The notes under the pieces were generated by a model. It was not told the DNA's origin and made no database searches. It was given only the letters and a program-made list of their open reading frames with translations. A stretch of 64,000 bases of DNA from Linnemannia schmuckeri (Eukaryota; Mortierellomycota; Mortierellomycetes; Mortierellales; Mortierellaceae), in the NCBI GenBank assembly GCA_029449235.1, contig JANATG010000016.1, forward strand, positions 124,001 through 188,000, read 5' to 3'. The first letter of the stretch is position 1. Each line of letters opens with the position of its first letter. Of the stretch, positions 34,101-47,175 are shown in pieces. Position numbers and translations under genes: made by a program.

Positions 34101-37100
34101 AAGACGATCCGTTGATACGGACACTCGTACCGTTGGGTTTAAAACTGGCTGGAACGCCCATCCCAAGATCCACTCTCTCTCCGTAGGGGTCGTCATATTG
34201 TTCTTGATGTAGTCGAAAGTATCCAAAAGTCGTCTCCGAATACAATCTCCATCGACCTCTTCGGATGACAGCTTCGGCTCTTTACTCCATTTAGCCTTGA
34301 TAGCCAACATGACCGGATCAGGAACGATGCAAACGGCTCTGTTTCGTTCGGACAGCCATGGAACGACCTTCGCCTCCAGCTCAAGGGGGATAGCAACAGG
34401 CCCAGGAAGAATCGCTTCGCGTCCTGTTGTAAGCTGCATAGGAAACACTGTCGTAGATCCAGGACGGGGAAACACTGGCGAGACGTAGGTCTGGCGTAAG
34501 AAAGCCCTCAGGAATGGTTGAAAGTCCGCAGTAGCACTGATGGGCCAGTGTTTAAAGTAAGCGTTTGTGGCTGAATTGAATCCTTGGCGGTTACGACCCG
34601 GGCTGGATGGACCTAAAAAGCAGCTTGTAAAGAGGTGCTTCAAAGCACGGATGGCGGTTTGCGGTAAACCTGTCTCCATCAGAAATGAGTTCCAGAGGCG
34701 CTTCTCGTTCTCCTCCTCCTTGCCTCCGGCAAGGCTCTTGCGGCTCGATGTTAGAGCAAAGTCGCCATGGATGTGAAATGGGAGATCGGTCAAAATAGAG
34801 GTTGGAAGGTAGACAAAGAGCTTGCAATGGGACTCAGAAAGGTCTGTATCTTTGACCTTGATAGCGACGCCGCGGTGTGGGCTCCAGTGTTTCCTGGTAG
34901 CAAGTTTTCTGACCTTGGCAGGCGTATTAGGAGGAAAGTCGTCGTCACAGCAGATCAACCACTCCGAAGTCTCTGCATTCTCAGAAGGTATTGGGGTATT
35001 GGACGAAACCTTGATCATAACAGTAGAGTCAGAAAGACTGGGTGCACTTGGGTTCGAAGGCTTGAAGATGCCGCTCTTATCCATTTCCAACTTTGTCACT
35101 GTCACCTTAGGCTTGGACCCGTCCCAGATCTGAATAGACTTGACATTCTTCAAGAACAACATCCCAACCTTGGCATCCGCAACCCATCTCTCCATCATTC
35201 TTCGGATCTTCGCCACCGTCCACACACCGTCAAATCCCGAGCTTGCAACTGTAACAGCCGTCGATTTCCCTGTCGCTGGCGATCCTGACGCTGGCGCAGA
35301 TGACTCGGCCTGTGGCTTCCTCAAGGGAATCCTGAAAAGTGTGCCCTTAAAATGCGACCTCATATCGCACTCGAAAAACCTCTTGTAAGGCGCCAGTTGA
35401 TCCGCATATGACTCCATACTGAGCTTCCGGAAATCACATCGATGACCACCCTTGGCGACATAGTTCCCGTTACGGTCGCGACTCATAGGGAGGTTGGCCA
35501 TGTGGGGATCAAAGAAGCAAAGGTAAGGGCCACTGACAATGCTCGGCACATCGGTGAAATGGTAGACAGAGTTGAATCCCAGTCCGTGGCGCCCAATCTT
35601 GGAAGTGTCCTCCTCTAAATACATTATCGGCGCATAGGTATAGTTATTATGCCAGTCTTTAGAGAAAAATTTTAAACGCTCAAGCCAAAATAAATCGAAG
35701 AGGCGAAAGTTAACTTACTCTTGTTTCCAATTCCAAGTTTGCAAAGAGCGTCAAAGTCCTTGTCGGAGAACTCGGCATCGTTGTAGATCATCAGTGCGGG
35801 TCCTTGCCATTCAGCCATCTGCTTGCTGAGCACCTTGTCCTTGCCAAATGAATGCGAGTCCAGCCAGAACCGGCACTCTGTCGCCCCGGCATCAGACGCG
35901 TTCTGCAGAAACTCGTTGAAAAGACTCGAGGGGTCATAGTCGTTCAAGATCCCCTTGATACGGTCCACAATATTTTCCTGCTGAAAGAAGGGGTCGAACG
36001 AGTTATCCTTGGCCTCATCCCAGAATTGCACCGAGAGCATTTTAATTTTGAGACGCACTGCCATGTCAAGAGATATCCTGCGATGTGCAAACGTGTACAG
36101 CAATTCCCCGGCACCCAGGTCGCTCTGGCGGACATTCACATCGTCGTAGACCACATCTGCCGCTCGCTTGAGTTCGCCGTCCTGCGTCAAGAGGAGCATA
36201 TCTGCCGACCATTCCGGGCTCTGGCCGTATGCAATCGCTGTGAGGAGGCGGTACACGAGGTCGGCATCCTCCTGCGAGAGCGATCTTCCATCTGGGTATT
36301 TTGATCCGATGTCTGCCAATATACCTTCCATATCCTCCTGTCGGACATGCTCCCGTACACCAAGAGCCAGGTAAAAGTCGTTAAGGTTGGAGGGGGAAAG
36401 TTGGACATAGTGCGGATGCAGGTCGCAGTGCATCTTGAGGGCAACTCGATCGACAGTGTAGAACGTCCCAGAGACCAATACCCACGGCTTGTTCTGGAGC
36501 CTCTCTTTCACATCCTTGAAGACCATAGGGTCCTTGATCCTGTCGGAGAGATATTGGTAGATGGGCCGAATGTCGAGGCTGTCGATGCTGGTGTTCCCCT
36601 TCTCCTGCTTTGAGGATTCAGACTTGGTGGTAGAATCGGTATCTGCAGATTTCTGGTGGGGGTGTTTGTCGATAATTGAAAGGAGGTTCTCGAGAACCAT
36701 CTTCAATGGTGGAGGTGCCTTCCAGCTCATGCAACCAAGCAGCGCGTCGTTGGTGAACGCAAACTCGACAAGTGGCATCTTATCTCCAATCAATGCTCGT
36801 TCCTTTTGCGGTCGACAGGTCGCGGGGATACGCCATCCACCACCAGATTCTGTATACACCCACGGTATCGTTGTCAAGATAGAATGCAGCCTAGAAGTCA
36901 GAAACCTCTCAGAGCACTCGCTATTCAGCCGACTATACAAGGCCTCCACCATCTTGCGATTATCCTGCATACGAAGGCCTCCTGAAGCGAATAGTGTCCT
37001 GAATCGTCCCTGAACAAACACAGGATCAAATGCCGAGTGCATCCCGAGTTCCGACAAGATGCCGAAAAGAGGCGCCTGCGCATAAATTCCCGCTGGGAAA

Positions 37101-40100
37101 ACAGAGTCCTTGTCTTGAAAGTAGGCAGCGAGGCTAGGATGAAAGACGGACTCTGGACTCAGCCGACATGCTGGTGAAGGGGTTGAAACCTCTGACTGGA
37201 TTCCTGCTGCTGTATTTGTTGACACAAAGGGAAGCTTACGGAGGATGGATGCCAAATCAAAGGCCTCGCTGTGAACATGATATGATGGCGCCAGTTTGGC
37301 CAAGATAGCATCCCAATCGCTCTCAATGCGCCCAGCCAAGGTCGAGATAAGAGTATACCAGTATTCCGACTCGGACAAAACAGACACTGACAGGATGGTT
37401 CGAAGGTGTTCTCTCATCGGTTGATCGTCCGCAAGAAGGTCGATCGATTGTGGTATCCAAGGATGCTCCGAGTGACTGTAGCCATGAGCAAGTCTTCGCT
37501 GCATGGTCGCTGGTGCCGATGCTGAGATCTCCGGTGCATCCAAGGACTGCAACTTTGGCGTGTTGTACCGTTTGTAGATAGGGAGTCTTCTCAGAACGCG
37601 CCTTTGGTTCTTTGTGATCTTGTCCCCGGGCCGTAAAAACATGGCGAAGTAAGTTCCCAAGTGTCCTCGATCCGCTTGAGAGAGGTTGGGGAAATGGCCG
37701 GCCTTAGTCGTTAACAGATCCAGGATCCCGGGAGCGTCGGAAATATCGACAACAAACTGTTGAAGAGATGCGGGAGGACTAAACCATGGCCTCAAAATGT
37801 TGCACTCGAGATGTTGTTCCAAGACGAAGCAGGCCTTCTTCATAATACCGACATGGAGATCTGCAAACTTCGTCGTGTTGAGATGAATGGCGCGCTGTTG
37901 GGGCGACAGTGGTGCTAGTTGGTTTTGAGCAACAGGGAGCAGATGAATCCCAGCTAGCTCCGATAGTATATTCCTGCAGTCTGAAAACTTGTACGTCATG
38001 TCCCAAAACTTCGTGATCCATGCATTCGACGGGAAATGCCCCTGAGATTGAGAGACGCATCCTACTGGAACGATACCATTTTGGTAGAAATCCCGCTGAA
38101 AAGCTCCGCGGACCCGCTGGGCGATGGACGAGGGTGACATTGGAACCCAAAACTTGGTATTCTTAGAGACCTCGTTGATCTGCTCAAAAGGATAGTCTTT
38201 CATGTTCAGGTCCACCAACCCAGTAGTCACCGGCGAGAGTGTCTCAAACACAGAGCGAGGTACAAAGAACCTATTCGCAGCAAACGAAGCGACACATATG
38301 GAAAAGGTTAGCCGTATTGTTAAGTGTATATGGTATTGACAATAATTCACACATAACCAGATCTTGCCCTACCGTTCTTGGGCCTTGCTTTGAGAGAAAT
38401 CGACCCAAATGTCGCCATCGAGAGGAAGTAGTGGAAGATCTTCCAACTCGGCAATATTGTTGTCGAGGAGACAGTATTTCAACATCTCCATCCGCGTGGC
38501 AGAGTCGGCTGTCAATGACCACCGTGCCCTGTTCACAAAGAGGATGTCTCTCACGTACGCAGGCGTGAGGATGACTTGTTCAAGGTCAAGCTCTGAAACA
38601 AGCGCGGCGATCTCTCTCAGGATGACGCTCGGAATCTTTTCCGCCAAGCTGACCATCGAGTGAAGCGCTTCCTTAAGCCGCGGGTATGGGTCAATGTCAT
38701 GTTCTGCAATGTAGAGCTTCTTAACCTCGCAAAGACTGTAGTTGTTCAGGACCTTGGAGCCGCAGTAAAAGACCTCGTACTTCTGGGTGATTGCCGCCCG
38801 CAAAACATCCTTGAGCATATCCTTCCAGATTGCATCCAGTCCGACACCTTCGCCGCATGAAGTAGGCCACAAGTCGTAGCTGGGTCCGTGTTCCAGACCG
38901 ACTTTCTGCAAGAACGCGGCATAGGCTTCTGGAATGTGCTTTCTGAAAAGATGATCGTTCCAGAGCGACTTGATGTTAGCTGCGGCATGGCGTGAGAAGT
39001 CGTTGTCCTGGTTGGTCCAGATCTCGCGTCGACTCTGCTTGACCGCGAAATGTCCATTGATGTGCACTGGGAACGGCAATTGGATTCCCATAGGGAGAAA
39101 GCAAAAGAGTCGGGAGGTGTCAATCTTGACGTTGGGATCTGCTGGTGCGGCTATACCGACCCAGGGGATCAACTTGTGGCTGTCGAGGTTGCCGCTGGTG
39201 TGCCTCTTTATGTACTCGCGCGCCTCGGCGATGTTCCCAACCAGTATAGTGACATGCCATGTCTCTTCTGTTGTTGATCCGTCCCCCTGAGTGATCCTGT
39301 ATGTTGGCCGCATATAATATTTGAGAGGATCCACCTGGCTGGCTGTATGCATGGAATCTATGTGCTTTTTAACGTTTCCGAGCAGCTTTAGTCGCTGTTT
39401 CCTGACCTCCCCTGCGTTCGCAATCTTGATATGGAACAGCCGTGTCGGAATTTCCTGGTCCTCCTTACGCTCGTAGATGATAATCTCCTCCACGTGCTTC
39501 AAGAACAGCAGCGCCCTCAAGGCCTCTTCCTTAAGTTTCTCCAGTATCTCCAGCACCTAATTTCCATAACGTATGACAACATACCAATATCGTTAGTTAC
39601 AATGCTACTGTCAGCATAGGCGCGACTGTAGCACCAACCTCTTCGGATGTTACCTTGGCAGGAGTGTATGCATTGTCAGATATTTCTGAACCCGACGCCT
39701 GTTCCTCTGTCCTGAGCGGAAATCTGAAAATTGTTCCTTGATATCGTTCCAAACATTTGATATCCTTCAGTACCGAAAACGTTTTGAGCTGGGCCGGAAT
39801 GCGCCCAAGTTCTTGGAGATGTCCACGTACAGCATGTGCCGCGCCAGCATGATTCTCGAACATGTTCAGATGGGGGTCAATGACCATGAATTGATCTCCT
39901 GTGATGAACGAAGGGCAGTCAGTCAGATGATAGATACTGTTTGGCATAGGCAAGAGAAAACATTGTTGTGTCAGTGTGTTTGTTCTCAACTTTACCCCTT
40001 CAAATAAATTCTCTGCAAGCGAAATTAACTAATACATTTTACCTGTTGAATCCAATGCCCATCTGTCCAATCTTGGACTCGTCTGTGCGCTTCCCGCTCG

Positions 40101-40434
40101 AAGCCAGATTCTTCAACGAGTCAAAATCCTCTTCACTAAATTCAGTATCGTTTCCTGCCAGGAGAGCCGGGCCCAGGTACTTGTGGAAGTCCTTGTGGAT
40201 GAGGTGAAGCGGTTGTAGATCGGATGTGGGGTCCGCAGTACGGGCAGCGTGCTTGACATGGTCTCGGTGGTCAAGGAGATACCATTGGACTCTGGAGCCT
40301 GCGTCGTCACTATTCTGAAGGAGCTCCCGAGCAATCTGTGTGCCGTCCGGGTATTCATCAAGGATGGCTCTGATACGGTTTGTGAGTGGCTCCTGAATAT
40401 TAAGGTGCTTAAGGTCATCATGTAATGACTCCAT
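31152..40434 (-). CDS. Sacsin-like giant protein with C-terminal BTB domain
   Basis: Five exons on the minus strand are 40434-40043, 39936-39654, 39556-38373, 38270-35719 and 35614-31152, giving 2957 residues. The introns are 97-106 nt and all junctions restore sacsin motifs. Residues about 25-190 form the first sacsin/HSP90-like ATPase module (DEYPDGTQIARELLQNSDDA, then IGQMGIGFNSIYHLTDCPSF). A second module lies around residues 1390-1560 (NDYDPSSLFNEFLQNASDAG, then IGRHGLGFNSVYHFTDVPS). The C-terminal 330 residues carry a BTB/POZ-like domain (MDVRFKFQKGSDILAHKFVL, VVDLSRYGDIRTGFWGLLYY), a BACK-like helical part and an acidic tail. Animal sacsins are chaperone-related scaffolds with three such modules and J/HEPN ends. 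Here two modules and a BTB are seen, so an adaptor role toward Cul3 ligases is possible but inferred. A T29 run lies 55 bases upstream of the start. The gene appears intact. Confidence 0.9.
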
Positions 40435-40488
40435 GTTGGGACAGCCGTGGGTGAGGTACTAAGGTGTAAGCTGAGTGGGGTAGTCTCG

Positions 40489-40519
<31 letters not shown>

Positions 40520-41359
40520 CACTTTAGAAGCCTGTGAGGAGAGCGTGTGAGGACTGTGCCACAATAAAGGAGCGAAGACGCAGTGGGCGACGTGTCTACT
40601 GCGAGGAGGGAGTCAAGTGGAAGTGGAGGTTGAATGAGGTCGAAGGAATGGAACGAATCAGTGTGAAGTGTAAACGATTCTATCTTTTTTTTTTGGCCGC
40701 CTTGTCCAATTTATCCTGAAGGCAGTGGCGCTGCTTCGATTCACTCACTCAATTGTTAAAATATCAAAGGCACAATGGTCCATGGTGGGAATGCCCACGC
40801 ATTGACAGCGAAAGGGCCAGCAGTGCACAATGACATAAATTAAACATAGGATCACGTGAATCTTGACTTAATATATAGTTTGCTTATTTCCAGGACGAGA
40901 TCTCACCTTGGATTGCTTGCATGCATGTTTGTTTGCGCCATTTCTTTTTATTTTTTCTGGCCACAAGCCTTTTCTATTCCAATAGACGTTCTATGATATG
41001 GCACAGCAAAATCATAAATCATGTTACTGTCCATCTCTCCTGTTTGCCTTGTGACCGCTCCACCAAGGGATTCTCATACAATGCTGTGCCATTGCAAAAA
41101 TAAATCAGAAAAAACCACCCCTGCTGGGGCGTAGGTGCTGCTCAGGGTCGGCACAATGGCGAGACTTGGTCTCATATAGAGCATCCAACTCTCCTCCTGC
41201 CAATCGATTACATTCAAGGTGACATTTCTTCATCACTCGTGTCCTATCTCCATCGATATACCTCATTGATAGCATCCAAGTAAAAGCCCATGGCCGACCC
41301 TCCTTCGCAAAATTAGATGAGTTGGGCACCTTACTTCTCTTTCCTCCCTCCACCCTCCT

Positions 41360-41391
<32 letters not shown>

Positions 41392-42306
41392 CTAGATTTA
41401 CCCACGAGAAAGCAAGCAAACTGTAGATCCAAAAAATAGAGTTTTCTTTTATTTTTTCTTTTATTCATGCAAAAAATCTTTTCAAACGCCTGCATATCCC
41501 TAACCCATGCATTGGTTATGTAGATGATGCTCACCATTTGATTTCTCATGATGGGATTCATGCAAAACAACCATACTACTTTCACTAGAATAGCGTCTTA
41601 GTTTTAACTTTCAAGAGTCCCAGTGATCGTAGATTCGTGCCCCTTTTTCTCGTTTCCCATCTGACTTGTTTGAGTGGCCAAAGTTGTAACTTTTTCTATG
41701 TCGTCGGCTATGCTGAAGAGGCGATGGATGAGTGATATACAGCAACTTTATATTTTCATCCTAGTTTACAGTAAAGTATTTCAACTATTTTTCTTCAGAA
41801 GTAGTGTTATAGCCGACCCTTGATGAACGAACTGAAGCGAGGTAATGGGTGAGCAAAAGAGTTGTAGGTATGACAGGAAGGACGAAGAATGGAGGAGAAC
41901 AACAGATGGAACTTGGTGCAGAACAGGGGTCACCGTGATTGTTTCGAATGGCAAGAAAGCAATGAGCTTTTATTCAGAAAGTAGAAACAAGGAGAAAAAG
42001 GAAGAAAGTAAGGAAGTAAGAAAGGAAACCAAAGAAAAGACAATGCGATACAACTGACGTGTGATGGGAAGCTCAATTGATCAGTGAGACAATGTTGATT
42101 ACTGAAGATTTCATACCGCGACGCGAACCATAATGGAAATGGATCACTCTCCTGCGATCGACTTGTGACAGTCTCCGCCTTTTTTTTTTTTTTTTTTTTT
42201 CGTTCTTAGTGAAGCAAAATACGATAAATGATCTTTATTCACTCGCAAAACAAAAATGAAACATACCACCCCTTTCAAAAATAAATCGACCTCAGAAAAA
42301 AACACC
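40435..42306. other. Promoter of the sacsin-like gene and intergenic spacer
   Basis: T29 runs are at 40489-40517 and 41363-41391, and a T21 run is at 42180-42200. TTTATT at 42234-42239 reads AATAAA on the minus strand and serves the F-box gene that ends at 42307. A minus-strand open frame at 41105-41585 is split and owes part of its length to the homopolymer. No further gene is supported. Confidence 0.5.
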
Positions 42307-43716
42307 CTATAGCATAGGCGAAGGAGGAAGAAGGAACTCCCGACTTTCGATACACACTCTCAACAGCTGTCGAAACTGACGCAAGTGAATGCACACTCTC
42401 GACAGAACTTCATTCTTATCGTTGAGTCGAACCAACTTGACGTTCGCGGCCCGTCGCCAAGTGCAGACTTGCTTTACACACCGCTCAACTTCTTCCATGT
42501 TCTCCAGTTCCTTGAACCGCACCCGGAGCTCCTGCAGACCCAAACAAGTCCATGGTTGCTCTTCGACCTCCTTCATATCCAACACCAAATCCTTCATCGA
42601 TAGGACCTTGAGGTTTGGGCAGAGTTTGGGAAGGTAGTACACCCACGTTATTGCATTCGCATCCTCCGATGATACTGTATCAGTGATGGTGAGGGAGGTC
42701 AAGGTGTCGAGATGGTTAACACACGCAAACGCCATCGACAGCTCTAAATTGAGGGCGGAAAACGTGCATGATTCCAGTTTCTGGGCACACTTCAGAACCA
42801 GCTCGGCGAATTTGTCGGATCTGGTTGTATTGGTCTTGTTGAGCTGAAAGGTCTTGAGAAGAGGACAATGATCAAAGATCTCTTTGCGAAGGACGTCGTT
42901 TGTCCAGCTCATAGGTCGCTCCAAGGAGGTGAACGTCCATTTCTGGAGTTTAGGGAGGTGAATCAGCAAGGTGGGTGAGGAACGTAGTTCGGGATCGGGC
43001 TGCAAGATCTCATCAAGGGGTGCCTCAATGGACGTGACGCTTGACTCTCGGAAGAGCTCAAGAGACGGGTTGTAGCGCAGAACAACGACCTGAAATATTT
43101 TGAGTTTTCGAAGGACAGGGGAGTACTGCAGCAGAGCCGAAAACCCTTCTCGTGTGATGCAGGCGCGACTCAAGTCCAGGTATTCCAAACTGAGCCCATA
43201 CCCAACAGCACTCGTAGTCTTGGCAGGCAAAGGGCAAGCCAAAAGGGTATTGATTTGAAAGTAATGTCGATCCCACTTGCGCTGCTCAACAACAGTATCC
43301 ACCTTCGAAGCCGGACAATGAATCTCAATCTCCGTAATCTGTCCCTTGCACCGTCGGATCAGGTCCGCGACGAGCTCTCGATAGTGCCAATCGCCAATCA
43401 AGACAAGCGACACCGACGTGACAGAGTCGACCTTGGCGTGCTGGAGGGAGATGAGGTCGGCAAAGGAAGAGATGTTGCGGACTTGTTTGATGAAATGACC
43501 ATATTTGGTCAGGACCTTGAGGTCCATGGTTCGGAACCTGTTGTCCTTGTGAAACTCGATCGCCTGCCAAACGGGTCTAACAAAGTCCTGGAACCAGGCT
43601 CGAGAGACGCGCATGCAGGACAAGCAATCCTTGGAGCTGAGGAAGAGGGCGACACATGCGCGGATCTCGGAAAGGTCTGGTGGGTTCCTTTGACCGTCTG
43701 TTGGTGAAATTTGCAT
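42307..43716 (-). CDS. F-box/LRR-like protein
   Basis: A single exon encodes 469 residues from ATG 43716. The N-terminus has an F-box-like motif (LSEIRACVALFLSSKDCLSC, then VSRAWFQDFVRPVWQAIEFH). The remainder shows leucine-rich repeat character, for example LEYLDLSRACITREGFSALL and LTSLTITDTVSSEDA, and the tail has LGLQELRVRFKELENMEEV, which matches the tail of the frameshifted homologue at 23.6-25.0 kb in both position and sequence pattern. In the known family such proteins bind Skp1 by the F-box and hold ubiquitylation substrates by the LRRs; the substrate here is unknown. A minus-strand AATAAA lies 68-73 bases beyond the stop. The leader is CT-rich on the coding strand. Confidence 0.85.
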   Translation of the reverse strand: MQISPTDGQRNPPDLSEIRACVALFLSSKDCLSCMRVSRAWFQDFVRPVWQAIEFHKDNRFRTMDLKVLTKYGHFIKQVRNISSFADLISLQHAKVDSVTSVSLVLIGDWHYRELVADLIRRCKGQITEIEIHCPASKVDTVVEQRKWDRHYFQINTLLACPLPAKTTSAVGYGLSLEYLDLSRACITREGFSALLQYSPVLRKLKIFQVVVLRYNPSLELFRESSVTSIEAPLDEILQPDPELRSSPTLLIHLPKLQKWTFTSLERPMSWTNDVLRKEIFDHCPLLKTFQLNKTNTTRSDKFAELVLKCAQKLESCTFSALNLELSMAFACVNHLDTLTSLTITDTVSSEDANAITWVYYLPKLCPNLKVLSMKDLVLDMKEVEEQPWTCLGLQELRVRFKELENMEEVERCVKQVCTWRRAANVKLVRLNDKNEVLSRVCIHLRQFRQLLRVCIESREFLLPPSPML

Positions 43717-44289
43717 CGTGAATTGCAGTGAGATAGATCAAAGTGGGTCGAGGTGAAGTATGTGAAGGAAGAAGGGGAATGGCGAAGATAGAAGGACAGA
43801 AGGAGCAAGGACGAGAGAAGGCGATGAGAAGAGTATCGATGAATGAAGAAGAGGGAGTATCGTGCGAAAAAAGGTGAAAAGGATGAGGATTGAAAGAGAT
43901 AAAAGGTGAGAGGGCTAAGGTAAGTTGAAAAAAGAAAAAAAAGGATGAGAGGAAGAGAAAATGTATGGAAAGCACCACCAATGTGCACAGTGACAATATC
44001 GGTGACCCAATCTGTTGTCCACGGAAAAATAATATCCTCCTTTACGTGGAAAATACTGACTTGTTTCACTGACTGCCCTCGCATAGCTGTCTGCTTTTGC
44101 TGAACGACGAAACCAGCATCTCGTTTTCACGGTTGGCAAAGAATAGCTATTGTTAAACACTCGCAAGTGCACGTCCAGAAACAAGAAGAGACTCCAGGCT
44201 TTGTCCAAAAAATGGGATTCAATGTCCATATGGACTCGCTTACAACCAAAAACACGTACACGTCTACTCAAATCAAAGCAACCGAAAAT
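43717..44289. other. Leader of the F-box gene and spacer
   Basis: The minus-strand leader of the F-box gene is CT-rich from 43740 to about 43970. The remaining bases to the sacsin-BTB remnant show no gene. Confidence 0.45.
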
Positions 44290-46545
44290 AAAAGAAAGTT
44301 AGGCTTCCGCAAGCAACTCCTTCAAGTCCCCCTCTAGTTCCTAAAGGTCTTCTTCAAGCGACGCCCTCAAGGGACTCATCCTGTTCAAATACTCAATCGT
44401 ATCCACTCCCTTCTCACAATCACTACCATCAGAGCTGTCACTTTCCCAGCCGTCCTCGCCAGATGTCTATTCAGCACTTTCTTCTTTGTCCCACTCCAAA
44501 TCGCCCTCATCCCTTTGACCAGCCGTATTATCCTGGTCGAGGACTAGACCTCTCAACTTGCGACCAACAGCCTCAACAATTTCTTCATCGCTCCCACTAT
44601 CTCCTCTATCCGGCTCATAATCCCTTGACTTTGCTCCAGTACCATCTGCAACTCCTCCACCCTCCGTTTCCTTCTGACCGTCTTCTCCGCTGTCAGTTTC
44701 GGAAAGCTCAGCAAAACTCTCCTTCGTCTCTTTTTCTTCCTCACCATCATCCGACGGTTCCGAGGGCTCATGCTCATCATCATCACCATCATCATCATCC
44801 TCAGCCTCCTTGCGATCCAACTTCTCCAACTCGTCTTTCAGCACTTGGATCTCACCCTCGACATACTTGATTATCTATACTCGCTTTTTTCTTCTCGATG
44901 AACAGTTCGCAATACTCTCGAACATTGTGCGCCTGGGTGTGCTCCTCATAGCCTCGAATACTGTAAACGTTGCTGTGGATCACCTTCTGACCCATGATGA
45001 GCTCCTGCGCAATCAAGTCCTTAGGTCGGGAGACCTCAAATCGGTTGGCAACATCCTGGAGCTCCATCAAGGACCGCATGCGCTGGGCCAACTTGTCCAT
45101 GACAGGTGTCTGGTGTCGACTCTCCGACCTTCCTTCACCATCACTTTCGGCCCCCTCCTCAATAGCAGTTTCTTCTTCTTTCTCTCTCGTATTCCAAAAC
45201 TGGCGGCCCGTTGGACTGGATGAGGATGTCGGAATAAAAGTAGTACAAAAGCCCCAACACCCATCTCGGATATTACCGTACCTCGAAAGATCGACAATCT
45301 CAACACCAGGCTCCTGGGATCTCTGGTCGAGTTCGTAACCCAAACTCCCGTAAACCGGCAGAAAAAGGACGGACTTGCTCTGGCCAAAACAACTTTGCGG
45401 GCCAGGATATCCGGCCCCTCCTTAAACTTGAACCGGGTATCCATGAATCCCGTCTGTTGGTCCTGCGTCTTGAATCAGTTCAGAATCTGATCTTCCATTT
45501 CTCCACGTGTCGACCGTCTGCTGCGCTAACCGTCCCTTTGACGTGGATCATCTCAGCGTCTCCGGCGGCAACCAAAAAGTTTCGATACTGATGCAAAACC
45601 GGATCGACCACTTGATGAAACGGGATATTGTTGTCGATGTCAAACATGAGCTGCCCTGGCCAAATCCAAGAGCTCACCTTGTTCGGGTCCTTGGTATTGC
45701 TGTTCAGAATGTACGGGAGCTTAAGGTACAAATTAATGTGTTTGGTAGTCCACTCTCGCTTGGTATCGGAACATGCAGCATAAGACTCGAGGACGTTATA
45801 GACCTTGAATAAATGGATCTTGAACTTGAGCTGATCTTTCGTCGACTTCCACATGGGAATAATGTCCTTAACCAAAACACTCAAGTGCTTAAGAACGTCG
45901 TGGGCATCGACGTTAGCAGTGTAAACAAAGAGAAATCGAGTTTTAAAGCCTTCAGATGGTAGCAGGTCGGCAGGGAAAAAATTCGCATTGTGCCCAACAG
46001 ATATCCCGATTTGAAAGACCGACTAGTTTGGAGAATGACATGTAAAGCGGAAGGCCCGGCGCCTTGATGTTGTAGGGCAACTCAAGAGTCTCTAATTGAG
46101 GAACGATCTTCTACTTGGTGTCTATCCAATTGACTCCGCCGGCTCCGGGGGTTCGCATAGATATGTTTGACAAGATGAACCGCCCGCGCACGTGTAGTGA
46201 GTGGATTAGCTCTTGCAACCACCGTCTCCGCCAGAACCATCTCCACGCACTCCATGACTAATGCAGGACTCGAGCTCAGGGCTCGAAGGCCGCCAAGCAA
46301 TCCCTTGTGTGAAATGTAGGCAGTGATTTCGATATCCAGGAACAACGATTGACGGTCTACAAAGACATTCTCGGTCAGGGCTTCATTCGGCGAAATGAGT
46401 TCCGAGAACTTGTAAAATGAGCCGCCGCGGGTCAGAAAACATGGATGGAGCTCCAGAATATCCTTGGCGGCCCTCCAATCTTTGTCCTTTTTGTTGTGCA
46501 TGACAGTGTCATGATGTGGGTCTTTAATAAAGGCCACTGTCTGTT
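44290..46545 (-). pseudogene. 5'-truncated, frameshifted sacsin-BTB remnant
   Basis: Successive minus-strand segments match the last roughly 700 residues of the neighbouring sacsin-like protein, but in changing frames. Examples are SPALVMECVEMVLAETV against SPELIVECAEKVLAETV, VDPVLHQYRNFLVAAG against VDPALHQYRNFLLAFG, MDTRFKFKEGPDILARK against MDVRFKFQKGSDILAHK, and DLIAQELIMGQKVIHSNVYS against DLIAQELVMGQKVVHSNVFM. Stops or frame changes occur near 46082, 45480, 45070 and 44852, and the acidic tail frame ends at a TAG near 44467. Everything upstream, about three quarters of the gene including both ATPase modules, is missing. A splice-like acceptor at about 46545 and a GTAAGG donor near 46622 suggest one more small exon before the transposon. 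It is a dead paralogue, probably from a tandem duplication. Confidence 0.85.
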
Positions 46546-46743
46546 AATGAAAAAGAATTAGTTACTGTGACACTGTGAACTACAAGCATATCACCGTCAA
46601 AAAAGAGGGATCTAGGTCCTTACCTAATGATGATCGGAAGGACTTGGGATCCAAAAGGGTACGTAAGGAAGAAGCCAAACGAGGAAGAGGAAACGACGGG
46701 TAATACGTATAGATCTACTGAGCACAAAGAGGAAAATCCATTA

Positions 46744-46766
46744 TTGCGCGTTTCAAGGAAAATGAA
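46744..46766 (+). repeat. Left terminal inverted repeat of the Tc1/mariner element
   Basis: The first 13 bases, TTGCGCGTTTCAA, are identical to the inverted right end. After two mismatches the match continues with AAAATGAA, giving 21 of 23 positions. A TA precedes it. Confidence 0.85.
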
Positions 46767-47175
46767 TTTTTTTGGCTACTATTCACGCTTTAAGCAGTCC
46801 TATTAATTTTTTTTTGAGCGATTAATTTTCTAGTCACTCCGATTAGTCAACTAAACGTTAGCGCCACAAACACGAAAAACCTGCCCAACAGCTCGACTTG
46901 CTTTACTATCCGTTGGATCAAAGAGTGTAAAAGCATTCGATTTATTTAACACTTATAGATTTGCACTTTTTTTTTACCTCAAAGTCATAAGTGCTAGTTT
47001 ATTCGAGGAGAGGGAATTGGGCTATTCTAGCCAGTTTAAAAGCTAGACCTGCCCGATCACAAGATGAAAAAGAAAGTCATTTTTTTGCAATGTTTGTGTG
47101 CCTTACTTTCCCCTTTTTCTTTTCTGTTCATCACCTTCCTTCTTTTTCCACTCTTTCTTTTTTTTCTTTTTTACA

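Noticed and set aside
44463..44870. Plus-strand Pro/His/Leu-rich frame
   Set aside because: It is antisense to the acidic tail of the sacsin-BTB remnant and arises from its Glu/Asp codons.
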